A stretch of DNA of 64,000 bases from NCBI GenBank assembly GCA_017410165.1, contig JAFQRH010000025.1, forward strand, positions 62,001 to 126,000. The letters are read 5' to 3'. The stretch comes from Alistipes sp. GTDB taxonomy: Bacteria > Bacteroidota > Bacteroidia > Bacteroidales > Rikenellaceae. Under the pieces are notes generated by a model. The model was not told the DNA's origin. It saw only the letters and a list, made by a program, of their open reading frames with translations, and ran no database searches. Below are positions 1-8,521 of the stretch, piece by piece. Made by a program: the position numbers and the translations under genes. Numbering within the stretch: position 1 is the first letter of the stretch; every line of letters starts with the position of its first letter.

Positions 1-1187
1 CGATATTCGAGCGCAATTCGTCGTTCGATTCAGGGTCGAAAACCGAAGCGCCGAGTGGCTTTCCGACCTTGAAATATGCGTTTACCTCCTCGTTTACAAT
101 CGACGAGCCGTAGATGTTTTGAGTTCTCCAATCGTTGCGCCACTCGCTGTCGTACGTATGTACAATGTCGTTGAATCGGTGGCCGTCGAAACTCGTCTTA
201 AACATCATCATACCGCTGACACGATAGTCGTTTACGTACTTCGCGCCCCAACGCACCTGCGATCCGTCTTTGCCCTGATAGAGCCAACGGTTGGCGATGT
301 TGAACTGCTGGCTCATCGGCAGGTCGTGAAATCCGTCTTTATCGTGGTCGTAACCCTTTGTGGTCATCGAGGCGTGCGCAAGAATGACGGTCGAGAGTCG
401 CTTGTCCTTGGTTACGGGCAGAGCCGTCGAGAGGTTAATCTCGGGTTTGAGTTCGTTGTCGAAATAGAGGTTGAGGAACAGACGCTCCTCGTCGGTTGGC
501 TTGCGGTGTTCGAGGTTGATTTGGCCGGTGATTGCCTCGTGACCCGACGTAACGGAGGTGATGCCTTTCGATACCTGAATCGAGTTGAGCCACATACCCG
601 GCGTATAACTCAAACCGTAAGGTGCGCTCAAACCGCGCATAATGGTACGGTTTTCGTCCATAATCTGCGTGTAAGTACCTGCCAGACCGAGCATTTTGAT
701 TTGGCGTGCGCCCGAAATAGCGTCGCTGTAACCGACCGTAACCGAGGCCGAGTTCTCGAAACTCTCGGCGAGGTTGCAACACGCCATCTTACACAGACCG
801 GCAAACGAGATGGTCTCGTTTTTGAGCAAACTCTCGTGGCGGATGAAGTTGCCCGCCGAGCCCTCGACAACGACGCTCTCCAACTCGACGCCCTGCGAGA
901 GGCGCAGCTCGATGGTCGATATGCCGTTATCTACGCGGACGGTGTCGTTCGTATAGCCGAGAAACGAGCCGACCAGACGGTCGTAGCCCTTGACGCGGTG
1001 CAGCGTGAAGCGACCTTCGATGTCTGCCGCCTCGCCGACATTCGTGTCTGCCCAATATACCGATGCTCCCGGCATAGGGTTGCCCTCTATATCGACGACG
1101 CGACCCGTGATGTTCTGCGCGTAGGCATTCGCACCCGCAAAGAGCAGTGCAATGGCAAAAATTGCCGATTTTATAATCTTCTTCATT
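1..1187 (-). CDS. TonB-dependent receptor (partial, C-terminal part outside window)
   Basis: About 395 N-terminal residues of an outer-membrane receptor are visible; the gene runs off the left edge. It starts with a signal peptide (MKKIIKSAIFAIALLF, cleavage near AYAQ). A carboxypeptidase-regulatory-like domain follows (about residues 25-95, with ITGRVVDIEGNPMPGASV), then the plug (about 100-235, containing RTIMRGLSAPYGLSYTPG and SGHEAITGQINLE), then the first barrel strands. Such receptors take up ligands using TonB energy. It lies downstream of a Cys/His-rich secreted protein and a PqqD-like gene on the same strand, 87 bases after the former. That context hints at metal or metallophore uptake, which is inference. 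It lacks the obvious SusC features and no SusD gene is visible. The start ATG at 1187 fits the signal peptide. Confidence 0.9.
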
Positions 1188-1274
1188 GTTTGATTTTCCG
1201 ATTGTTAAACATAAACTTTTTCTCCGGTCACGTTGCCTGCCTTGTGCTGGCGTTGTGAGCGGATGTTGCGAGTG

Positions 1275-1706
1275 TTATGCTATAACCGGAGGTGCGCGAA
1301 GTGTGGCCGAAGTGCTTGTCGGCTCTTCGGGTAGTGGAGTTTTTCGCTTGGTGAGCGTCGCTACACGAATACCGACGGACGAGACCGTTTGGTCGGCAAT
1401 CATTGCCGGCAGAGCGTAACATACGAGCGGCTCTGCGAGCGTGTTTGCGATGCGTGTTTTATCGTAGAGATCAATCTCTGTCGTGTGGTCGTGGTGGCAG
1501 TCGCACGCGTGATTGGTGCGAATGCCGTCACCTGCAAGAGGTGCGTGATGGTGGCAACACGCTACGGTGTGCTCACCCGAGCAGTGGTGCGTGCGGAAGT
1601 GTTCGCTGCGCGAGCAGTGGCAGAGAATGATGGTCAATGCGTAGCCGAGCACCGACGTTGCATAGACGGCGAGCAGCAGTGACGATATGACGCTTCTCAA
1701 TTTCAT
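1275..1706 (-). CDS. Small secreted Cys/His-rich protein (HYC_CC_PP / DUF6769-like)
   Basis: This 143-residue protein starts at the ATG at 1706, in front of a hydrophobic signal (MKLRSVISSLLLAVYATSVLG). An open frame continues upstream into the PqqD gene, but only this start gives an export signal. The mature part is packed with metal-ligand residues: LCHCSRSEHFRTHHC, ACCHHHAPL, then HACDCHHDH. It ends in an APP motif. Small secreted proteins with paired Cys, His clusters and a C-terminal Pro-Pro are commonly encoded beside TonB-dependent receptors in Bacteroidota. Family assignment is from memory of these motifs. Binding of a soft metal such as copper or zinc is inferred from composition only. 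Confidence 0.7.
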   Translation of the reverse strand: MKLRSVISSLLLAVYATSVLGYALTIILCHCSRSEHFRTHHCSGEHTVACCHHHAPLAGDGIRTNHACDCHHDHTTEIDLYDKTRIANTLAEPLVCYALPAMIADQTVSSVGIRVATLTKRKTPLPEEPTSTSATLRAPPVIA

Positions 1707-1737
1707 CTTCCGAAGTGAACGCTTTTTTTGCGATTCG

Positions 1738-2001
1738 TTATACGAGGTTGCATTCGCGGAGTTTCTCGATCCACGCCTCTGCATCGCGTGTGGCAACATC
1801 CTCCGTAATATCGTAGTTTTCGAGCAGAATATCGCGAACGGTCTCGACCGTGAAATCGACACCCTGCAACTTCTCCCACAACAACAGCGACGTGCTGTTG
1901 AGGGCGATGACACGTGTCATATCGACACCGAATTTCCCCTGCATAATTACGACGCTCTCGCCGGCGATATTGCGAACTTTGTAACCCTCCTTGAACTTCA
2001 T
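1738..2001 (-). CDS. PqqD family protein
   Basis: An 87-residue protein of the PqqD fold. Family features are the N-terminal beta stretch (NIAGESVVIM), the LNSTSLLLWEKLQG segment and a C-terminal helix (DAEAWIEKLRECNLV). PqqD proteins bind precursor peptides and present them to radical SAM or other modifying enzymes. No radical SAM enzyme or precursor peptide is visible here, so this copy is an orphan within the window. It is the first gene of a minus-strand group with the Cys/His-rich protein (31-base gap) and the TonB-dependent receptor. A Bacteroidota -7 element lies at 2033-2040. Confidence 0.85.
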   Translation of the reverse strand: MKFKEGYKVRNIAGESVVIMQGKFGVDMTRVIALNSTSLLLWEKLQGVDFTVETVRDILLENYDITEDVATRDAEAWIEKLRECNLV

Positions 2002-2032
2002 CGTTTTTTAATATCAAAATATTAACACGCTG

Positions 2033-2040
2033 CAAAGATA
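2033..2040 (-). promoter_or_regulatory. -7 element (TATCTTTG) for the PqqD-receptor group
   Basis: On the minus strand this reads TATCTTTG, an exact TAnnTTTG match, 32 bases before the PqqD start. A clear TTTG -33 box is not visible; the expected place is a T-rich stretch. Confidence 0.6.
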
Positions 2041-2146
2041 GATATTTTTTGCGAAAAAAACACCCCGCCGCCGCTCTTTTACGGTCAAAAAAGCAGATTG
2101 TTGAAAACTATTTTCGGGAAAAGTTCGTCGAAATGCCAAAAAAATG

Positions 2147-2154
2147 TATTTTTG
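2147..2154 (+). promoter_or_regulatory. -7 element (TATTTTTG) for plsC
   Basis: Exact TAnnTTTG match, 37 bases before the plsC start. The -33 region (near 2123) is a poor match. With the element at 2033-2040 it forms a divergent promoter region. Confidence 0.6.
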
Positions 2155-2191
2155 CAAAGATTGTTAATATGGAATAATAGACGAAATTTTT

Positions 2192-2920
2192 ATGTTCTCG
2201 TTACTTTTTTACATCTACATACTTGTAGAGCTTACATTTTTCTTCATTTTGTCGGTCATCGCCCTTGTGGTGTGCTTTCCGTTCGACAAGCCGCGCAGAG
2301 TTGTTCATTCGATTTCGCGCGCAATCTGTATGTGTTTCTGGCTCGTGCCTCCTACGTGGCGTCGCACGATTCGCGGCCGCGAGAAGATCGACCGTAACAC
2401 TTCGTACGTGATAGCCATCAACCACAACTCGATGGCGGACATCTTGGCACTCTACTTCCTGCCGCTCAACTTCCGTTGGGTGAGCAAGCGAGAGGTATTC
2501 CGTATGCCGTATATCGGCCCGCTGCTCTCGATTCACGGCGATATCGCTATCGACCGAGGTCGTGGTACGGAGGCGATGCGCAAGGTTGTCGAGGATGGCA
2601 AGTTGTGGGTGTCGCGCGGAGCGTCGATTGCGATGTTCCCGGAGGGTACGCGCTCGAAGACTGGCGAGATTCAGCGTTTCAAGATGGGTGCGTTCGCTTT
2701 GGCAAAGGAGGCGGGCGTGGCTATCCTGCCGGTGGTGCTCGACGGAACACGCGATGTGATGAAGAAGAATTACCTCTTCAATTGGCGTAACCACCTGAAA
2801 ATCTCGGTGCTCGACCCGATTCCTGCCGAGACGGTTGCTTCGGCGGAGCTCTCCGAGTTGATGACGCGCGTCCACGACGATATGGTGGAGGAGTTGGCGC
2901 GTATGCGTAGCGAAAAATAA
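2192..2920 (+). CDS. plsC: 1-acyl-sn-glycerol-3-phosphate acyltransferase
   Basis: A 242-residue membrane enzyme that adds the second acyl chain to lysophosphatidic acid, giving phosphatidic acid for phospholipid synthesis. A hydrophobic N-terminus (about residues 3-30) anchors it. The acyltransferase motifs are present: NHNSMAD (His78-x4-Asp83, the catalytic pair) and FPEGTRSKTG (about 149-158) for glycerol-phosphate binding. Length and motif order are normal for PlsC. It stands alone between its own promoter and a repeat-containing gap. Confidence 0.93.
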   Translation: MFSLLFYIYILVELTFFFILSVIALVVCFPFDKPRRVVHSISRAICMCFWLVPPTWRRTIRGREKIDRNTSYVIAINHNSMADILALYFLPLNFRWVSKREVFRMPYIGPLLSIHGDIAIDRGRGTEAMRKVVEDGKLWVSRGASIAMFPEGTRSKTGEIQRFKMGAFALAKEAGVAILPVVLDGTRDVMKKNYLFNWRNHLKISVLDPIPAETVASAELSELMTRVHDDMVEELARMRSEK

Positions 2921-2983
2921 AAAAAATAACGAGAAGAGGCGATTGTGGCGGGGCGGTCGCATCGCACTTGTGCGGTGCAGGGC

Positions 2984-3115
2984 GCGAAAGAGATTTGTGG
3001 CGAGTGTGAATGAGAGTCGCAGCGAGTGCGAAAGAGATTTGTGGCGAGTACGAATGGAAGTCACAGCGAGTGTGAAAGAGATTTGTGGCGAGTGTGAATG
3101 AGAGTCGCAGTGAGC
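2984..3115. repeat. Three tandem copies of a 44-bp repeat
   Basis: Units start at 2984, 3028 and 3072. Each begins G(C/T)GAAAGAGATTTGTGGCGA and ends with GTCGCAGCGAGT or a close variant. Copies 1 and 3 are nearly identical; copy 2 differs at a few positions. They lie between plsC and parE and leave no plausible coding frame of their own. Confidence 0.9.
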
Positions 3116-3159
3116 CGACCCGTGTGCTTTGTGATAGAAAAAAAAGATTCAAAATATAG

Positions 3160-5052
3160 ATGGCAGATTTACTTCAAACAAACAAATACGATGATGATTC
3201 GATAATCACCCTCTCGCCGCGAGAACACGTGCGTCTGCGTCCGGGTATGTATATCGGTAAGTTGGGCGACGGTACGATGTCGGACGACGGTATCTACGTG
3301 CTTATCAAGGAGGTGACCGACAACTCGCTCGACGAGTTTATGAACGGTTACGGCTCGCGTGTCGAGATTACGGTCGAGGATAACGTCGTTTCGGTGCGTG
3401 ACTATGGTCGCGGTATTCCGTTGAAGTCGCTTGCGGCAGCCGTGAGTGTGATGAATACGGGTAGCAACTACGAGGAGGATGGCAAGAAGACCGTCGGTCT
3501 GAATGGTGTCGGCGTGAAGGCGGTGAATTTCCTGTCGAGCGAATTTACGGCTCGCTCGGTGCGTGACGGCGAGGCGCGTACGGTTACATTCTCGCAGGGA
3601 TTGGAGCAAACCGACCGCTGGGAGAGTGGCGTGAAGGAGAAGGATGGTACGTTTATCTCGTTCCGCGTCGATGAGGAGGTCTTCGGCAAATACTCCTATA
3701 ATTTGGAGTATATCGAGCAGATGGTGCGCAACTATACCTACCTGAACAAGGGGCTGACAATCACGCTCAATGGCGAGAGTTACAGCTCGAAAAACGGTCT
3801 GCTCGACCTGCTGAACGACAATATGGACGAGGAGCCGCTCTACGAGCCGATTCACCTCTCGGGCAAAGATATCGAGATTGTCGTGACGCACGGCAACCGC
3901 TACGGCGAGGGCTACTACTCGTTTGTCAATGGTCAATATACGCCACAGGGCGGTACGCATCAGGCGGCATTCCGCGAGGCGATTGTCAAGACGCTCAAAG
4001 AGTTCTACCATAAGGACTACGATCCGTCGGATATTCGCGGCTCGATTATCGCAGCCATCTCTATCAAGATTTCGAAACCACTTTTCGAGTCGCAGACCAA
4101 GATTAAACTCGGCTCGAAGGATATGTGGAAGGATGGTCCGTCGATTCGTCAGTTTGTGGGCGATTTTCTGGCGACCGAGTTGGATAACTACTTGCACAAA
4201 CACCTCGACGTTGCGCAGGCCATCCAGCGTAAGATTGTAGATAACGAGAAGGAGCGCAAGGCGATTTCGGGCGTGCAGAAGAAGGCACGCGAGACGGCGA
4301 AGAAGTTGATGCTCAACAATAAAAACCTGCGCGACTGTAAGATTCACTATACCGACAAACACGAGTTGGCCGAGCAGACGATGATCTTCATCACGGAGGG
4401 TAATTCGGCTTCGGGCTCGATTACCAAGAGCCGTAATCCGCAGACGCAGGCGGTCTTCTCGTTGCGCGGAAAACCGCTCAACTCGTTCGGAATGAAGAAG
4501 ACGATTGTCTATAAGAACGACGAGTTCAACTTCCTGCAAAATGCGCTCAATATCGACGACGATATGGATAATCTGCGTTATGCAAAGGTTATTATTGCGA
4601 CCGATGCCGATGTGGATGGTATGCATATCCGACTGCTGTTGCTCACATACTTCCTGCAATTCTATCCCGACCTGATTCGTCGCGGTAACCTCTTTATCTT
4701 GCAGACGCCGCTCTTCCGTGTGCGTAACAAGAAGGAGACACACTACTGCTACTCGGAGGATGAGCGCGTGCGTGCCATCGCGCGTTGCGGTGCGAGTGCC
4801 GAGATTACGCGATTCAAAGGTTTGGGTGAGATTTCTCCCGACGAGTTTGCGGAGTTTATCGGCGATAAGATGCGTCTGGATAAGGTGCGCCTGACCAAAG
4901 ATGACCCGATTCTCGATATGCTTACCTTCTATATGGGTAAGAATACCTACGACCGCCAGCAGTTTATCGTAAATAATCTGCGCGTTGAGGAGGATTTGAT
5001 TGAGAGCGATTTGCAGATTGGCGGTGATGACGCGGAGGAGAACGAAGAGTAA
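3160..5052 (+). CDS. parE: DNA topoisomerase IV subunit B
   Basis: The 630-residue ATPase subunit of a type IIA topoisomerase, which with ParC separates daughter chromosomes. The GHKL ATPase domain shows EVTDNSLDEF (Glu51, Asn55), DYGRGIP (81-87) and GLNGVGVKAVN (113-123). The Toprim domain shows EGNSASGS (near 412) and DADVDGMH (near 482). EGNSA in place of the usual EGDSA of GyrB, together with the adjacent parC-type gene, favours ParE over gyrase. The start ATG at 3160 has no competing upstream start. parC follows after 125 bases. Confidence 0.93.
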   Translation: MADLLQTNKYDDDSIITLSPREHVRLRPGMYIGKLGDGTMSDDGIYVLIKEVTDNSLDEFMNGYGSRVEITVEDNVVSVRDYGRGIPLKSLAAAVSVMNTGSNYEEDGKKTVGLNGVGVKAVNFLSSEFTARSVRDGEARTVTFSQGLEQTDRWESGVKEKDGTFISFRVDEEVFGKYSYNLEYIEQMVRNYTYLNKGLTITLNGESYSSKNGLLDLLNDNMDEEPLYEPIHLSGKDIEIVVTHGNRYGEGYYSFVNGQYTPQGGTHQAAFREAIVKTLKEFYHKDYDPSDIRGSIIAAISIKISKPLFESQTKIKLGSKDMWKDGPSIRQFVGDFLATELDNYLHKHLDVAQAIQRKIVDNEKERKAISGVQKKARETAKKLMLNNKNLRDCKIHYTDKHELAEQTMIFITEGNSASGSITKSRNPQTQAVFSLRGKPLNSFGMKKTIVYKNDEFNFLQNALNIDDDMDNLRYAKVIIATDADVDGMHIRLLLLTYFLQFYPDLIRRGNLFILQTPLFRVRNKKETHYCYSEDERVRAIARCGASAEITRFKGLGEISPDEFAEFIGDKMRLDKVRLTKDDPILDMLTFYMGKNTYDRQQFIVNNLRVEEDLIESDLQIGGDDAEENEE

Positions 5053-5177
5053 AAACCGAGAGAACACAAAAGGGAGGTTTTATAAATGAGGTCGAGTTGA
5101 TAAATTTACAAGCGACCGAAACAGAATCTTCCGACAACGAAATACTTTTTTGCTAAATTATAGAACATCACTATAAT

Positions 5178-7922
5178 ATGTCCGAACAGAGAGAAGATAT
5201 AATCCGCGAGGAGGAGATTTCAGCCGACGAGGAGTTGGTTGCGACCGAACCCGGAAAATATGACCGACTGATGGCCGAGCAGAGCGTTCGCCGTCTGACG
5301 GGTATGTATAAAAATTGGTTTTTGGACTACGCTTCGTATGTGATTTTGGAGCGTGCCGTGCCGAATGTCGATGATGGTTTGAAACCCGTGCAGCGACGTA
5401 TCCTGCACGCGATGAAGGTGGTCGATGACGGTCGCTACAATAAGGTGGCGAATGTCGTGGGCCAGACGATGCAGTACCACCCGCACGGCGATGCTTCGAT
5501 TAAGGATGCGTTGGTGCAACTCGGTCAGAAGGAGTTGCTTATCGACTGTCAGGGTAACTGGGGTAACATCCTCACGGGCGACGAGGCAGCTGCGGCTCGT
5601 TATATCGAGGCGCGACTGTCGAAATTCGCGTTGGAGGTGGTCTATAACAAGAAGACCACCGAGTGGATGCTCTCGTACGATGGTCGTAAGGAGGAGCCGG
5701 TTACGCTGCCGGTGAAGTTCCCGTTGCTGTTGGCACAGGGTACGGAGGGTATCGCCGTAGGTTTGGCGTCGAAGATTCTGCCACACAACTTTTTGGAGTT
5801 GATAAACGCGTCGATTGCCTGCCTGCGTGGCGAGGAGTTCCAACTCTATCCCGACTTCCCGACGGGCGGTATGATTGACGTGTCGAAGTACAACGACGGT
5901 CTGCGTGGCGGTGTGGTTAAGGTGCGCGCCAAAATTTCGAAAATCGACAAGCGTACGTTGGCTATTACCGAGATTCCATTCTCGACGACAACCGAGTCGG
6001 TCAAGGATTCGATACTCAAAGCCAATGAGAAGGGTAAAATCAAGATTCGCCGCGTGGATGATAATACGGCTCAAAAGGCGGAGATTATCGTGCAGGTTGC
6101 CAACGACGAGTCGAGCGACCGTACGATTGATGCACTCTACGCCTTCACCTCGTGCGAGGTGTCGATTTCGCCAAACTCGTGCGTCATCCGCGACCGCAAG
6201 CCGGTATTTATGGGCGTGAGCGATATCCTGCGTCATTCGGTCGAGCGCACCAAGTCGTTGTTGCGTACCGAGTTGGAGATTCGTCTGGGCGAACTCAACG
6301 AGGCGTGGCACGCAGCATCGCTCGAACGTATCTTTATCGAGAATAAACTCTACCAACTCATCGAGGGCTGTAAGTCGCGCGAGCAAGCGTACGAGGCGGT
6401 CGATAAGGGGTTGGAGCCGTTCAAGAAGTTGTTGCGCCGCGAGGTGACAATTGAGGACGTACAGCGACTCACCGAGTTGAAATTTATCCGCATCTCGCGT
6501 TTCGACTCCGATAAGGCGGATAACGAGATTAAGCAGATCGAGCGCGATATCAAGCAAACGAAGCACGATTTGGCACATATAGTCGATTATACGATTGCAT
6601 ATTACGAGCATATCCGCGAGAAGTATGGCAAGGGTCACGAGCGTCGTACGGAGATTCGTTCATTCGATTCGATCGAGGCGACGAAGGTTGCTGTCTCGAA
6701 TGCGAAACTCTATGTCGATCGCGCGGAGGGCTTCTTCGGTATCGGTAAGTCGATGAAGGATGCCGAGTATGTCTGCGACTGCTCGGATATCGACGATGTG
6801 ATTGTAATTTTGAAGGATGGTCGCTACGTTATCAAGAAGGTGGCAGACAAGTGCTTCTTCGACAAGAATATTTATTATATAGGTGTCTTCAAGCGTAACG
6901 ACGAGCGTACGATTTACAACATTCTCTATCGCGACGGCAAAAATGGTCCGATTATGATGAAGCGATGCGCCATTACCTCCATTACGCGCGATAAGGAGTA
7001 CAACCTCACGAAGGGAACGCCGAAGAGCGACCTGCTCTATATGTCGGTCAATCCGAATGGCGAGGCAGAAGTGTTGAAGGTCTATTTCAAGCCGCGTCCG
7101 CGTTTGAAGAAGGTGATTGTCGATTTGGACTTCTCGACGCTCGCCATCAAGGGTCGTCAGAGTCAGGGTAACCTCTTCTCGCGTTACGGCATCCATAAGA
7201 TTGTGCTGAAAGAGAAGGGTACATCGACGCTCGGCGGTCAAAATATCTGGTGGGATGACGATATTCGTCGCCTGAACAGCGATGGCCGCGGTCGCCTGCT
7301 TGGCGAGTTCAAGGGTGACGACCGTCTGGTAGTTTGGACATCGAAACACCAATACTACGTTACGGGCTTTGATGTCGCGCAACACTTCCCTGACGAGACT
7401 ATTATGGTCGAGCGATACGTTGCCGACCGCGTATATAACCTCTGCTACTTCGACCGTGAACAGGGCTACTTCTATATGAAACGCTTCACGCTCGAAGCGA
7501 GCGACCGTCTGCAATCGTTCCTCGACGAGGATGGAGCAGCCGATTTCGTGTGCATCACCTCGGCTGTCGGAGCAAAACTCCGTATAACGTATAAGGGCGC
7601 ACAGGCAACGCGTCCGGCAGACGAGATTTCGGTCGATGACTTTGTGGGCGTAAAGAGCCGTAAGGCGAAGGGTAAGCGACTCACGACATACGACGTCGAT
7701 ACGCTTGCTTTCATCGAGCCGGAGCCGAGCGAAGAGCCGGAGGAGGAGCCGGAGTCGGGCGAGCCGACGACTGGCGATGAGGATGGCGCAGCAAGTATCG
7801 ATGCTTCGGATATGATTGACGATGCCGAGATTACGCCAATCGACAATAGCAGCACACCGTTGGAGATTATCCGCAACGAGATAGACGCTATGGTCGATCC
7901 CGAGCAGTTGAATCTCTTCTAA
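5178..7922 (+). CDS. parC: DNA topoisomerase IV subunit A
   Basis: The 914-residue DNA cleavage subunit. The breakage-reunion domain contains AAARYIEARLSKFA, with Tyr142 as the expected catalytic tyrosine, after QYHPHGDASI. The tower and coiled-coil region (about 400-520) is followed by a C-terminal domain of divergent beta-propeller type. The protein ends in an acidic linker (EPSEEPEEEPESGEP, near 850) and the tail DPEQLNLF. It lies directly after parE, as expected for a parE-parC pair. The first 30 residues are Glu-rich. Confidence 0.93.
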   Translation: MSEQREDIIREEEISADEELVATEPGKYDRLMAEQSVRRLTGMYKNWFLDYASYVILERAVPNVDDGLKPVQRRILHAMKVVDDGRYNKVANVVGQTMQYHPHGDASIKDALVQLGQKELLIDCQGNWGNILTGDEAAAARYIEARLSKFALEVVYNKKTTEWMLSYDGRKEEPVTLPVKFPLLLAQGTEGIAVGLASKILPHNFLELINASIACLRGEEFQLYPDFPTGGMIDVSKYNDGLRGGVVKVRAKISKIDKRTLAITEIPFSTTTESVKDSILKANEKGKIKIRRVDDNTAQKAEIIVQVANDESSDRTIDALYAFTSCEVSISPNSCVIRDRKPVFMGVSDILRHSVERTKSLLRTELEIRLGELNEAWHAASLERIFIENKLYQLIEGCKSREQAYEAVDKGLEPFKKLLRREVTIEDVQRLTELKFIRISRFDSDKADNEIKQIERDIKQTKHDLAHIVDYTIAYYEHIREKYGKGHERRTEIRSFDSIEATKVAVSNAKLYVDRAEGFFGIGKSMKDAEYVCDCSDIDDVIVILKDGRYVIKKVADKCFFDKNIYYIGVFKRNDERTIYNILYRDGKNGPIMMKRCAITSITRDKEYNLTKGTPKSDLLYMSVNPNGEAEVLKVYFKPRPRLKKVIVDLDFSTLAIKGRQSQGNLFSRYGIHKIVLKEKGTSTLGGQNIWWDDDIRRLNSDGRGRLLGEFKGDDRLVVWTSKHQYYVTGFDVAQHFPDETIMVERYVADRVYNLCYFDREQGYFYMKRFTLEASDRLQSFLDEDGAADFVCITSAVGAKLRITYKGAQATRPADEISVDDFVGVKSRKAKGKRLTTYDVDTLAFIEPEPSEEPEEEPESGEPTTGDEDGAASIDASDMIDDAEITPIDNSSTPLEIIRNEIDAMVDPEQLNLF

Positions 7923-7942
7923 ACGATAGACGAAGGGCGCGT

Positions 7943-8464
7943 ATGCGGTTGTATTTGATTGGCTATATGGGCTGCGGCAAAAGTTCGATAGGTCGCAAGG
8001 TTGCCCGCAGGGGTGCTCTGCAATTTGTCGATACGGATGCCGAGGTCGAACGTGCGGAGGGTGCCTCGATTGCCGACATTATGCACTACGAGAGCGAGGA
8101 GTATTTCCGTCGGAGCGAACGTCGGGCATTGGAGGCGACGGCCGAGCAGAGCGATGTGGTTGTCTCGACCGGCGGAGGTCTGCCGATGTGGAGCGATAAT
8201 ATGCAACGCATTGCGGAGTTGGGCACTTCGGTCTATCTGCGCCGTTCGCCGGAGTCGATTCTTTCGCGTCTGTCGCCACACGGTCGTCAGAAACGCCCGA
8301 AATTCAGAGGGTTGAACGATGAAGAACTCTTGGCGTTTATGCATTCGCATCTCACCGAGCGCGAGCCGACCTACGTGCAAGCCGATGTGACGATTGATTG
8401 CGATGCGCATAGCGACGAGCAGGTGGTTGATATGATTCTTGCGCTGTTCGGTCAAGAACGATAA
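7943..8464 (+). CDS. aroK: Shikimate kinase
   Basis: A 173-residue cytoplasmic P-loop kinase that phosphorylates shikimate in chorismate and aromatic amino-acid synthesis. The Walker A loop is GYMGCGKSS (7-15), followed by the substrate Asp in VDTDAEVE, the EYFRRSE segment and the GGG loop (STGGGLPMW). A lid-type arginine lies in RPKFRG. Length is typical. It begins 20 bases after parC and is probably co-transcribed with it. Confidence 0.95.
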   Translation: MRLYLIGYMGCGKSSIGRKVARRGALQFVDTDAEVERAEGASIADIMHYESEEYFRRSERRALEATAEQSDVVVSTGGGLPMWSDNMQRIAELGTSVYLRRSPESILSRLSPHGRQKRPKFRGLNDEELLAFMHSHLTEREPTYVQADVTIDCDAHSDEQVVDMILALFGQER

Positions 8465-8521
8465 TATGTGTTAATAATCAATAATTTATATACTAACTTG
8501 CAAAAAAAACATCCATTTGGT

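Noticed and set aside
2984..3115. CRISPR-like array
   Set aside because: The 44-bp units follow each other directly without spacers, and no cas genes are present. The same holds for the 31-bp repeats at 20841.
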